DNA of 28,784 nucleotides, taken from NCBI GenBank assembly GCA_002347815.1, contig DDXV01000052.1:1-28784 (forward strand), given 5' to 3'. The notes beneath the pieces are model-generated. The model saw only the letters and a list, made by a program, of their open reading frames with translations, did not search any database and had not been told where the DNA came from. The DNA comes from Syntrophaceae bacterium UBA2251. Lineage in GTDB: Bacteria; Desulfobacterota; Syntrophia; Syntrophales; UBA2251. The position numbers and the translations under genes are program-made. This document shows, piece by piece, positions 1 through 7,638 of the stretch (position 1 is the stretch's first letter; the number at the start of each line of letters is the position of its first letter).

Positions 1-525
1 ATGATCACCGGCGACAACCGCCGCACCGCCGAGGCCATCGCGGCACAGGCGGGCATCGTGCCCGACCACGTGCTCGCCGAGGTGCTCCCCGAGCACAAGG
101 CCGAAGAGGTCGCGAAGTTGCAGGAGCGCGGGCTTGTGGTCGCGATGGTCGGCGACGGCATCAACGACGCCCCGGCTCTGTCCGCGGCGGACATCGGGAT
201 CGCCGTGGGGGCCGGAACGGACGTTGCCATCGCGGCCTCCGACATCACCCTGATGCGGAACGACCTGACCGCCGTTCCCGACGCGATCCGCCTTTCCCGA
301 CTGACGATGCAGACGATCCGCCAGAATCTCTTCTGGGCCTTCGTCTACAACGCCATCGGCATTCCCGTCGCCGCCGGGGCGCTCTATCCCTTTTTCGGCG
401 TTCTGCTCAACCCCGAGTACGCCGCGGCCGCGATGGCGTTGAGTTCCGTCTCGGTCGTGACGAACTCGCTGCGCCTCCGTCGCCGCTGGCGGAAACAGGG
501 CGGGCCCGTCCCGCGGGTCCCCTAG
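1..525 (+). CDS. copA: Cu(I)-type P1B ATPase, C-terminal part (5' end outside window)
   Basis: This is the C-terminal 174 residues of a heavy-metal P-type ATPase that pumps metal out of the cytoplasm at the expense of ATP. The reading frame is open at base 1; the first ATG is internal, because it lies in the MITGDN motif of the ATP-binding/phosphorylation region. The hinge motif GDGINDAPAL follows at about residues 51-60. Two C-terminal membrane segments carry a YN pair (about residues 117-118) and an M-x-x-S-S element followed by NSLRLRR. In the P1B-1 family these residues bind Cu(I), so copper is the likely substrate. The N-terminal metal-binding domains and the DKTGT site are not in the window. 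Its stop codon overlaps that of the convergent gene. Family assignment is firm; the metal is inferred from motifs. Confidence 0.93.
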   Translation: MITGDNRRTAEAIAAQAGIVPDHVLAEVLPEHKAEEVAKLQERGLVVAMVGDGINDAPALSAADIGIAVGAGTDVAIAASDITLMRNDLTAVPDAIRLSRLTMQTIRQNLFWAFVYNAIGIPVAAGALYPFFGVLLNPEYAAAAMALSSVSVVTNSLRLRRRWRKQGGPVPRVP

Positions 526-3500
526 CGCACCTCGAACAGCCGGCTGTCCTTCCCGAAGTTCATGATCAACGGCGTCTGGGGGTGGCCGAGCCGGCCGGAA
601 ATAGCCTCGGTCATCTCCTTCGAATAGCGTCCCAGGCCTTTGACCGTTACCGCGCCGGACCCGTCCTTGTCCACCGTCCGGCCGTCCTTCAAGCCCCGCA
701 GAAGCGTGTGCGTGTACAGGCCGTTGCCCCGATAACCATCCAGCGCCGTCTGAACGCTGCCGGCCGAGGCATAGATGTGCAGCCCCATTTTCTTGGCCAT
801 CACCGACATCCGGGCATCGTACAGACCGCTCACGATGGTGTCCACGCCGCCGGCATGGCAGGTATCGAAAATGAAAAGCTGCGACAGGGCCTTGATCCTT
901 TTGGACATCTCCACAATCTCGTTGGAGCTGATCAGGCTGGCGCCGCTGTCCAGCCTGCCGTCGAAACCGCCGGTGACGATGTAGTACTGGCTTTGTAAAA
1001 GCAGACCGTGGGAGGCGTTGAAAAAGATGAAGCTGTCGCCCGGCTTCACCTGCGCCACCAGCTTTTCGATGGTCGCCAGGATGTTTTGTTTTCCGGCCTG
1101 TTCGTTGAACAGACCGGTCGGATGGATGTGGGTCGGCCTGTAGAGGGTCTTGGACCGCTCCGCCAGTTCCGAAAGGAAGTCTTGCGCATCCTTGGCGGCA
1201 TATTTCAGGTTGATGGCGGCATCGCGGTACCGGTCGATGCCGACCGCCAGGAGATACAGATGAGGTTCATCCGGTTCGACCGTGGATGTGAAACGGACGG
1301 TGTCCATCACGCTCTGGACGGTGTTGGGGGCATTGAATGCGGTCAGGCCGATTTCGTTTTCGCCTGCAATCGCATCCAGCTCCACGCATTCATCAACCCG
1401 GTCGCCTTTGGGAAGGACCATGACGGCGCCGGGGCTCTGCTTCTCCCGGAGGGTCAGGGATCGCATGTCCCGGTGGACAGTCCCGCCGTCCAGTTGAGTC
1501 AGTTTCATCGCGGCGGCCGCACCCTGTGTCGCGGCTTCACGGTAGAAACCGTCGGACTTGATCAGCTTGCCGTTTTGGAACAGGCGCGCCTCACCGATGC
1601 CGCCGCCGGTGCTTCGGATCTGATAACAGATCTTCACGGTTGGATGACCGGTCTCATGGGGAAGAGGTGAAAATTTCACGGACGGAGGCGGATTCTGGAT
1701 CGCTTCTTCGACCGTGAGGGTGACGAGACCCGCAAGATCCTCTCCCTTGAGTTTTGCCGACACGATGTCGGGACGATAGAAAACGTCATAGAACTGGTCG
1801 ATCCCGTAAACCTGGCTGCCCCGGCGAATGTTGAGGAGTTCATGCCCCCGGGCCGAAGAGTTGTAGTACCCCTCCGGCGTGATCACGATCCATTCGCCGT
1901 TGGTGAAGCCGATCGACTGGACGACTTCCCGGCCGCTCGCCACGTCCCACAGACGGACGGAGCCGTCCCCGCTGCCGGTGACGATCCGCTTGCCGTCGGC
2001 GGAAAAGCGGGCGCCGTAGACGTGCAGTTTGTGGCCCTGGAAGCCCATGACCCGGCGGCCGGTGGTTCCGTCCAGAAGCTTCGGGACGCCGTCGAAGCCG
2101 GCGGTCAGAACGTGATGGCCGTCCGGAGAGAAGGCCACCGAGGAAATGGCGATGTCTTGCCAGACCTGAAGTTGGGCGCCGCTTTCGACCGCGAAGAGCC
2201 TGACGGTGTTGTCGCTGCTCCCGGCGAGCACCCGTTTTCCGTCCGGGGAAAACGCCACCGAGTTCACCGGCGCGCGAAAGTTGTCGAAAACCCGCCGTTC
2301 AAGGCCGGATTCGAGATCCCAGAGATGAACGGTCTTGTCGCGGCTTCCCGTGGCGAGGAATCGGCCGTCCGGGGAAAAGGCGACGGACCGGATGCCGTCG
2401 CCGTGCCCGGCAAGGCTTCTGATAACCCGTCCGGTTGCCGCATCCCACAGTTGGACGCGGTGGCCGGCCGCACCGGATGCAATCCGGTTTCCGTCCGGGG
2501 AAAAGGCCGCCGCCCCCCGACCGTCAAGCTGAATCAGCGCCCGGCCGGATTCCACCTCCCGCAGTGTCAGTGGGCCGTCCAGCCGGCACTCCAGCATGGG
2601 CCCGCGCGGAGAAAAATCCAGCGAGGACACGATGCCTCGGTCGTCCCGGAAGGCCCTGATGTGTTTGCCGGTGATGCCGTCCCAGAGGTGGATTGTCCCG
2701 TCGAAATTGCCGGACAATACATATTCGCCGCGGGGCGATAGGGCAACCGCATGAACCCAGTTGACCTTGCCGTCCAGCCTGCGCAGTTCACTGCCCGTCG
2801 CGAGATCCCACAGGGACATGTTTCGGCTGCCCGCCAGCACCCGGGTCCCGTCGGGGGATATCGCCACGGAGAAAACCGAAACCTCGCCGGCCGGCAGGGT
2901 CTTCAGCTCGACGGCCCGGTCGAGATCCCAGACCTTGACGGTTCTGTCGAAACTGCCGGACACGGCCGTGCGCCCGTCGGGCAGAAAGGCGATCGAGGTC
3001 ACCTCGCCCCTGTGGCCGCGCAGGACGGCCCGCTCTCGGCCGGAGGACGCCTCCCAGTAACGGACGGTGCCGTCCTTGCCGCCGGCCGAGAGCACATGGT
3101 TCCCGTCGGGCGAAAAGGCCACGGCGTTGACCGCGGCGGTGTGGCCCGCAAACGTGCGGATCTCTTTGCCTGTGGAAACGTCCCAGAGCTTGACGGTCCC
3201 GTCCCAGCTCCCGGACACGAGAAATCGGCCGTCCGGTGCGTAAGCCAGCGTGCGGACGGCCGCGGCATGCCCGGTGAGAACGCCGATCTGCCTGCCCGTG
3301 GCGACATCCCAGAAACGGATGGCGGCGTCCATGCCCCCGGAAGCAACGACGCGGCCGTCGGGAGAAAAGACGGCCCGGAAAACACCCTTGGCGTGACCGG
3401 CCAGGTCTCCGACCTTGCTCCCGGTCACCGGATCCCAGAGAACGATGCGTCCCTCGGTTCCACCCGACAGCAGCCGGCGGCCATCGGGCGAGAAGGCCAC

Positions 3501-3767
3501 CGACGAAACGTAACCGACATGCTCCCCCGCAAAGGTGCGGATCTCGCGCCCGCTGGCGACATCCCAGAGTTTGACCGTCTTGTCTCCGCCGGACAGGATG
3601 GATTTTCCGTCGGCGGAAAAGGCCGCGGACTGCACGCCGGAATGGCCCAGCTGCACGAAGATCTCCGGCCTTTCCTGGGCCGGAGCGAAATCCACGGACA
3701 GGCCGAGCATGGCGAGCGTGATTGCCGCCCCCAGGGAAAACATCTTTTTGAAGGTCGAGCGCTTCAT
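522..3767 (-). CDS. Secreted WD40-repeat protein with C-terminal caspase-like (C14) protease
   Basis: The protein has 1081 residues. The start at 3767 is preferred over an upstream in-frame ATG at 3863 because GGAGGGG lies just before it and a clear signal peptide follows (basic MKRS, hydrophobic stretch, cut near APAQ). About 14 WD40 units, many ending in a WD-[VLA]-x-[ST]-G pattern, fill roughly residues 35-620 and could form two seven-bladed propellers. A linker of about 200 residues follows, then a caspase-fold domain with the His in NASHG (His920) and the Cys in DTCHAG (Cys970), the expected catalytic dyad. Bacterial caspase homologues are often fused to WD40 scaffolds, but substrates are mostly unknown. 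Several blades are degenerate (for example the LTLREVESG unit). The hydrophobic N-terminus could instead be a membrane anchor. The function is inferred from domains only. Confidence 0.93.
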   Translation of the reverse strand: MKRSTFKKMFSLGAAITLAMLGLSVDFAPAQERPEIFVQLGHSGVQSAAFSADGKSILSGGDKTVKLWDVASGREIRTFAGEHVGYVSSVAFSPDGRRLLSGGTEGRIVLWDPVTGSKVGDLAGHAKGVFRAVFSPDGRVVASGGMDAAIRFWDVATGRQIGVLTGHAAAVRTLAYAPDGRFLVSGSWDGTVKLWDVSTGKEIRTFAGHTAAVNAVAFSPDGNHVLSAGGKDGTVRYWEASSGRERAVLRGHRGEVTSIAFLPDGRTAVSGSFDRTVKVWDLDRAVELKTLPAGEVSVFSVAISPDGTRVLAGSRNMSLWDLATGSELRRLDGKVNWVHAVALSPRGEYVLSGNFDGTIHLWDGITGKHIRAFRDDRGIVSSLDFSPRGPMLECRLDGPLTLREVESGRALIQLDGRGAAAFSPDGNRIASGAAGHRVQLWDAATGRVIRSLAGHGDGIRSVAFSPDGRFLATGSRDKTVHLWDLESGLERRVFDNFRAPVNSVAFSPDGKRVLAGSSDNTVRLFAVESGAQLQVWQDIAISSVAFSPDGHHVLTAGFDGVPKLLDGTTGRRVMGFQGHKLHVYGARFSADGKRIVTGSGDGSVRLWDVASGREVVQSIGFTNGEWIVITPEGYYNSSARGHELLNIRRGSQVYGIDQFYDVFYRPDIVSAKLKGEDLAGLVTLTVEEAIQNPPPSVKFSPLPHETGHPTVKICYQIRSTGGGIGEARLFQNGKLIKSDGFYREAATQGAAAAMKLTQLDGGTVHRDMRSLTLREKQSPGAVMVLPKGDRVDECVELDAIAGENEIGLTAFNAPNTVQSVMDTVRFTSTVEPDEPHLYLLAVGIDRYRDAAINLKYAAKDAQDFLSELAERSKTLYRPTHIHPTGLFNEQAGKQNILATIEKLVAQVKPGDSFIFFNASHGLLLQSQYYIVTGGFDGRLDSGASLISSNEIVEMSKRIKALSQLFIFDTCHAGGVDTIVSGLYDARMSVMAKKMGLHIYASAGSVQTALDGYRGNGLYTHTLLRGLKDGRTVDKDGSGAVTVKGLGRYSKEMTEAISGRLGHPQTPLIMNFGKDSRLFEVR

Positions 3768-3856
3768 TTCCCCTCCCGACGGGGAAGGCCCGGCCGCCCG
3801 GAGAGACGGCGGGGGATGGCCCCGCCCCGTGGATCGCTCCTTCGGGGTGTCTTCTC

Positions 3857-3871
3857 CCGGCATCGTGCCGG
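3857..3871 (-). other. Short perfect hairpin between the rubredoxin-fusion and WD40-caspase genes
   Basis: CCGGCA and TGCCGG form a perfect 6-bp stem with a 3-base loop just downstream of the flavin reductase stop codon on the minus strand. No T-tract follows on that strand, so a classical intrinsic terminator is not supported. It may slow transcription or protect the mRNA 3' end. Confidence 0.35.
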
Positions 3872-3882
3872 AAAGCGGGACT

Positions 3883-4578
3883 TCAGGCCTTCTCGAACTG
3901 GGACTTCCCGGCCCCGCAGACGGGGCAGGTCCAGCCGTCCGGCAGGTCCTCGAAGGGCGTTCCCGGCGAGATCCCGCTGTCCGGGTCGCCCTTTTCCGGG
4001 TCGTATTCGTAGCCGCAGACCGAGCAGACGTAGCGGGCCGCCTTTTCAGCGGCCGGCGCGGGGGGCGGCGCCGTGTCGGCCACGTAGGTGGGGGCGGTCT
4101 TGGGGGCCTTGCCCTTTTTGACCTCGTGGTAGTAGGCGTAGGTCATGGGGACGCCGTTGGCCAGGATATCGCAGTCGATGATGTTGCCCAGGAAGATCGT
4201 ATGGGTGCCGCAGTCCATCTCCTGAACGACCTCCGCCTCGATGTAGGCGACGGCGTGATCCAGGACGATCGGAGCGCCCGTCACCCCCGTTTTGTAGCGG
4301 GTCGTCTCGAACTTGTCGACGTCGCGGCCGGACTTGAAGCCGAACAGGCCGATCAGGGTCATCGGCGCGTCCTGGGCCAGGATCGAAACGCTGAAGCAGC
4401 GGCTTTCGCGAATGAAGGCATGCGTCAGGTTTTCCTTGTTGATGCTCACCGCCAGCGTGGACGGGACGGACGTCACCTGGATGGCCGTGTTGGCGATCTG
4501 GCCGTTGAAGCGATCGTTCTGCCTCGAACTGACGATGTACAGGCCGTAACTCAGTTTGAAAAAGGCTTGCTTGTTCAT
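3883..4578 (-). CDS. Flavin reductase-rubredoxin fusion protein
   Basis: The protein has 231 residues. Residues 1 to about 150 match the FMN-binding split-barrel flavin reductase family (FlaRed-like): an N-terminal KLSYGLYIVSS stretch, a TSVPSTLAVSINKEN stretch, and a GTHTIFLGNI motif near the end of the domain. A Pro/Ala-rich linker follows. The last 50 or so residues are a complete rubredoxin with two C-x-x-C knuckles (CSVCGYEYDP and CPVCGAGKSQ) to bind one Fe. This architecture is known in anaerobes such as clostridia and sulfate reducers, where it moves electrons from NAD(P)H through FMN to rubredoxin partners, often for oxygen or peroxide reduction. The start at 4578 is supported by AAAGGAGG upstream; the longer open frame running to 5361 lies over the opposite-strand genes. 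The electron acceptor here is unknown. Confidence 0.92.
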   Translation of the reverse strand: MNKQAFFKLSYGLYIVSSRQNDRFNGQIANTAIQVTSVPSTLAVSINKENLTHAFIRESRCFSVSILAQDAPMTLIGLFGFKSGRDVDKFETTRYKTGVTGAPIVLDHAVAYIEAEVVQEMDCGTHTIFLGNIIDCDILANGVPMTYAYYHEVKKGKAPKTAPTYVADTAPPPAPAAEKAARYVCSVCGYEYDPEKGDPDSGISPGTPFEDLPDGWTCPVCGAGKSQFEKA

Positions 4579-4773
4579 ACCGGCGCCTCCTTTGGAGGAT
4601 GATGCCCGTCTTACCTTTATCGCTTCCCCCATTGCAAGAAAAAATGCAGTCAAAAGCGGGATATGGCCGGCCGCGGCGACTTTTGCATGGCCCTTTGGCC
4701 CATTTTGGTATATAGAGAAGTTCCTCTGGATTTCCGATGGGATGGCGTTCTTGGGGCAGCCGGGAAGGAGACG
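4579..4773. promoter_or_regulatory. Divergent intergenic region between the rubredoxin fusion and the biosynthetic cluster
   Basis: This 195-base spacer separates two outward-facing genes and is clearly more AT-rich than its flanks. It should hold promoters for both directions. On the plus strand a TATATA box at 4709-4714 is a possible -10 element, but no good -35 sits 16-18 bases before it. On the minus strand a TTGACT lies in the run of As near 4640-4655, without a convincing -10 at normal spacing. The region is supported by gene orientation rather than by clear boxes. Confidence 0.45.
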
Positions 4774-5202
4774 ATGGTCACGATCAGCAACGGCCCAGGC
4801 CGGATCGCCGCGGGTCTCATGCGCATCCGATGCGTGCGCGAGGCCGTCGCGGAGAAAGCGGATCTTTCGGGTTTGTCGCACCGGCCGACGCTCCGGACCT
4901 GGACCGGCCTGGGGTTGATGGGGTTCAGTTACGTGATCGGCTGGCCGGCGGTGGGGCTCCTGGCCTGGCTCTCGTATCGTCTGCGCGAACCCCTCGTGGC
5001 CGTGGTTGGCGGACCGCTCGCCTACGGCCTGTCCCATCTCGTTTTTCTGACCGGCGCCGCCCTGGCCGGGGCGGATTATGCGAAAACCGTTCTCCGCCGG
5101 GCGGTGCGAAGGCTGGTGGAGCGACTGGGCGGCCGGGACGCGGTTCCAGGGTCGGAGGAGGCGAGCGATCGTCCGGGGAAAACGGGCGTTGAACACCCCT
5201 GA
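4774..5202 (+). CDS. Small two-helix membrane protein, first gene of the acyl cluster
   Basis: I do not recognise a family. The 142-residue protein has a charged N-terminal segment of about 40 residues, two hydrophobic segments at about residues 43-67 and 74-98, and a basic C-terminal tail rich in Arg and Lys, which suggests both ends are cytoplasmic. The start at 4774 is chosen for the GGGAAGGAG eight bases ahead; an upstream ATG at 4663 in the same frame has no such site and would lie in the AT-rich promoter region. The next gene, an acyl carrier protein, starts 13 bases after the stop, so the two are probably co-transcribed. It may anchor the biosynthetic enzymes to the membrane, but that is only a guess from position. 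Confidence 0.72.
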   Translation: MVTISNGPGRIAAGLMRIRCVREAVAEKADLSGLSHRPTLRTWTGLGLMGFSYVIGWPAVGLLAWLSYRLREPLVAVVGGPLAYGLSHLVFLTGAALAGADYAKTVLRRAVRRLVERLGGRDAVPGSEEASDRPGKTGVEHP

Positions 5203-5215
5203 GAAAGGAACAGGA

Positions 5216-5482
5216 ATGGAAGGATTCATTGCGGAGCTGAAAGACAAGATCATCGAAACCCTGGGGCTGACGGACGTACGCCCCGAGGATATCCCCGTGG
5301 ACGGCCAGCTCATCGGGAGCGAGCTGGGGTTGGATTCCATCGACGTGCTCGAACTGGTCATGATGATCGAAAAGGATTACGGCGTGAAGATCGAAAACCG
5401 GGAGGCGGGGGTGAAGGTGTTCGCGTCCCTGCGCGCCCTGGCAGCCTACATCGACGCGAATCGACGGGAGAAAGACCGGTGA
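5216..5482 (+). CDS. Acyl carrier protein 1
   Basis: An 88-residue acyl carrier protein. The phosphopantetheine attachment motif is LGLDSID, with the modified serine at residue 41, in the usual position at the start of helix II. The helices around it have the acidic character typical of carrier proteins. It should carry the growing acyl chain as a thioester for the adjacent ketosynthase, whose GTG start overlaps this stop codon (GTGA). The start at 5216 has a purine-rich GAGAAAGGAACAGGA stretch upstream; a longer in-frame extension to 5078 would overlap the previous gene. It is one of three distinct carrier proteins in this cluster, so it is probably specialised and not the housekeeping AcpP. 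Confidence 0.95.
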   Translation: MEGFIAELKDKIIETLGLTDVRPEDIPVDGQLIGSELGLDSIDVLELVMMIEKDYGVKIENREAGVKVFASLRALAAYIDANRREKDR

Positions 5483-7638
5483 AGGGTGTCCGGGCCTTCG
5501 TCTGCGGGACGGGGATCGTCAGTGCGGCGGGCGGGGGGGTCGAGGCGACCTGGGACGCCCTGCGGCAGGGAACGTCCCGCCTGACGCCGCTGGCGCTGTT
5601 CCCGGCCGCGCACACGCCCCCCCTGCCGGTCGGCGAGGTCCGCGACGCTCCGGAGGTCGACGGCCTGCCCCGCACGCACGCCCTGGCGTGGGCGGCCGCC
5701 CGCGAGGCCCTGGCCGCCACGGCGCTGATCCCGGACGCCCTCGTCCTGGGCAGTACGACAGGCGGGATGCCGACGACGGAGCGACTCCTGGAAGCCGGAG
5801 AGCGGCGGCCGGAGGCGTACCGGCATCACGCCGTCGGCTCCGTGGCCGCCTGGCTGGCCCGCCGGTTGTCGTGCCGGGGGCCGGTCATCACCGTCTCCAC
5901 CGCGTGTTCCTCCGGGACCGCCGCCCTCAAGATCGCCCTGGAGCTGATCCGCTGCGGTCAGGCCCGGGTCGTGCTGGCCGGCGGCGCCGACGCGCTGTGT
6001 CGCATGACCTACTACGGGTTTCACGCCCTGCAACTGATCGATCCCGAAGGCGCCCGCCCCCTGGATCGCGACCGCCGGGGGCTGTCGGTGGCCGAAGGCG
6101 CGGCCTTCGTCCTGCTCGTCGCGGCGGAATCCCCGCCCGCCGGCGCTCTCGCCGAACTCGCCGGCGCGGGATGGTCCTGCGACGCGTACCATCCCGCGGC
6201 CCCCCGGCCGGACGGGACAGGCGCGCTCGCGGCCATGCGGGCCGCCCTGGCGGATGCCGGCATGACGGCGGCGGCGCTCGATTACATCAATCTGCACGGC
6301 ACCGGTACGCCGGACAACGACCTGGCGGAAGCGCGGGCCGTGCGAACCCTCTGCGGCGACCCGCCGCCGCCGGTCTCCTCGCTCAAGGGCCTCTTCGGCC
6401 ACACCCTGGGGGCGTCCGGCGCCATCGAGGCGGTCGTATCCGCGCTCGGCATCCACCACGGGTTCATCCCGGGCAATTGCGGCTGCCGCATTCCGGACCC
6501 GGCGCTCGGTCTTGTGCCGGAACTGACCGGGCAATCCCGCCCGGTCCGCTCGGTCCTGTCCAACTCCTTCGGCTTCGGCGGCAACAACGCCTCGCTGGTC
6601 CTGACGGCGCCGCGGTCGGCGGCGGCCGCCTGCGCGCCACGCCTGCCTGCCCGGTTTTCCGTCCTGGGGGCCGCCTGTCTGACGGGGGCGGGTCCCCTGG
6701 AAGAGACGCTCGCGCGGTACTGGCGGGGAGAGCCGTTCCCGGGGCGTCCGGACCTTGCGGCGGTCCGGACGGAGATCCCCGCGGGACAGCTCCGCCGCCT
6801 CAAGCGGCTGTCCCGGATGGTGCTGCTGCTGGCCCTGGCGGCCCGTCAGGCGGCGCGGACGGCGGCGGCGCCCGGCGGGATCTTCTTCGGGACCGCCTGG
6901 GGGTCGCTGACGGAGACCCACGACTTTCTCAAGAAACTGTTCGACTCCGGCGAGCGGTTCACGAGCCCGACGGATTTCGTCGGCTCCGTTCACAACGCGC
7001 CGGCCAGTCAGGCGGCCATCTTTCTCGAGGCGACGGGGGCGAACGTCACCGTCAGCGGCGGCGACCAGTCTTTCGAGCAGGCCCTGTACACGGCGGGGCT
7101 TGTCCTCCGTGCGGGCGATCCGCCGGCGCTGGTGATCGGCGCCGAAGAGCATCATGACGTCCTGTCCCCGTGCTTCGACGCGGCGGCCACGGCGGACGGT
7201 GGCGGCGCCTTCCTGCTCGATCCGCGGGGCGGCGGGACGGGCCCGGATCTCGCGCCGGTCCATTTTGCCTTCAATCCCGGGGGAGACGACGGCCTCCCGG
7301 CCCTGATCGAAAGCCTGGGCGGAGCGGAGCGGCTCCGGGGGCGGTTCGGGGCCGTCTTTGCGGGCCTGCCGGCGGGGGACCGTTCCGGCGGCGAGGCCCT
7401 GCTCGAGCGCTTCCGCCGGGAAACCGCGCTGTCGGCGCCCTGCATCGACTACCGCCGGCTCACCGGGGAATTTGCCGGCGCCTCCGCCGTGGCCGCGGTG
7501 CTCGCCGTGGAGACCGTCCGCCGGGGCGCTCTGCCTCCGGCCCTGGCGGGGGGGAAGGATCCCCGCCTCGAGGGGAGGGGGATCCTCCTGCTCGGCCTGG
7601 GCGAATGCATCGCCGCCGTCGAGGTGTCGGCCCCATGA
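5479..7638 (+). CDS. Fusion of an active ketosynthase and a ketosynthase-like domain without the active Cys
   Basis: The protein has 719 residues and two thiolase-fold halves. Residues 1-376 are a complete FabF-type ketosynthase: nucleophile Cys143 in TACSSGT, His273 in LHGTGT, Lys303 and His308 in KGLFGHTLGASG, and a C-terminal NSFGFGGNN motif. Residues about 393-717 resemble the ketoacyl-synt_2 family: HNAPASQ at 505-511, then TVSGGDQSFEQAL at 524-536, where an ungapped alignment puts Asp529 at the place of the nucleophilic Cys. The second half therefore looks like a chain-length-factor-type partner fused to its ketosynthase. Such pairs condense malonyl-ACP with an acyl chain and set its length. 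The start is a GTG overlapping the ACP stop, and the end overlaps the next start (ATGA), so the genes are translationally coupled. The product length cannot be read from the sequence. Confidence 0.92.
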   Translation: MKGVRAFVCGTGIVSAAGGGVEATWDALRQGTSRLTPLALFPAAHTPPLPVGEVRDAPEVDGLPRTHALAWAAAREALAATALIPDALVLGSTTGGMPTTERLLEAGERRPEAYRHHAVGSVAAWLARRLSCRGPVITVSTACSSGTAALKIALELIRCGQARVVLAGGADALCRMTYYGFHALQLIDPEGARPLDRDRRGLSVAEGAAFVLLVAAESPPAGALAELAGAGWSCDAYHPAAPRPDGTGALAAMRAALADAGMTAAALDYINLHGTGTPDNDLAEARAVRTLCGDPPPPVSSLKGLFGHTLGASGAIEAVVSALGIHHGFIPGNCGCRIPDPALGLVPELTGQSRPVRSVLSNSFGFGGNNASLVLTAPRSAAAACAPRLPARFSVLGAACLTGAGPLEETLARYWRGEPFPGRPDLAAVRTEIPAGQLRRLKRLSRMVLLLALAARQAARTAAAPGGIFFGTAWGSLTETHDFLKKLFDSGERFTSPTDFVGSVHNAPASQAAIFLEATGANVTVSGGDQSFEQALYTAGLVLRAGDPPALVIGAEEHHDVLSPCFDAAATADGGGAFLLDPRGGGTGPDLAPVHFAFNPGGDDGLPALIESLGGAERLRGRFGAVFAGLPAGDRSGGEALLERFRRETALSAPCIDYRRLTGEFAGASAVAAVLAVETVRRGALPPALAGGKDPRLEGRGILLLGLGECIAAVEVSAP

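Noticed and set aside
522..3767. Tandem DNA repeats in the WD40 gene
   Set aside because: The repetition is at protein level and diverged; no near-identical DNA units were seen.
2751..4121. 456-residue plus-strand frame over the WD40 gene
   Set aside because: Periodic Gly/Asp/Pro-rich translation is the reverse of the WD40 repeats; no independent support.
4579..5361. N-terminal extension of the flavin reductase frame
   Set aside because: The extension lies opposite the small membrane protein and ACP1 genes, and AAAGGAGG marks the start at 4578.
5446..7263. 605-residue open frame on the minus strand over the ketosynthase fusion
   Set aside because: Arg/Gly/Pro-rich composition without domains, fully opposite a gene with complete catalytic motifs; typical GC-rich shadow frame.
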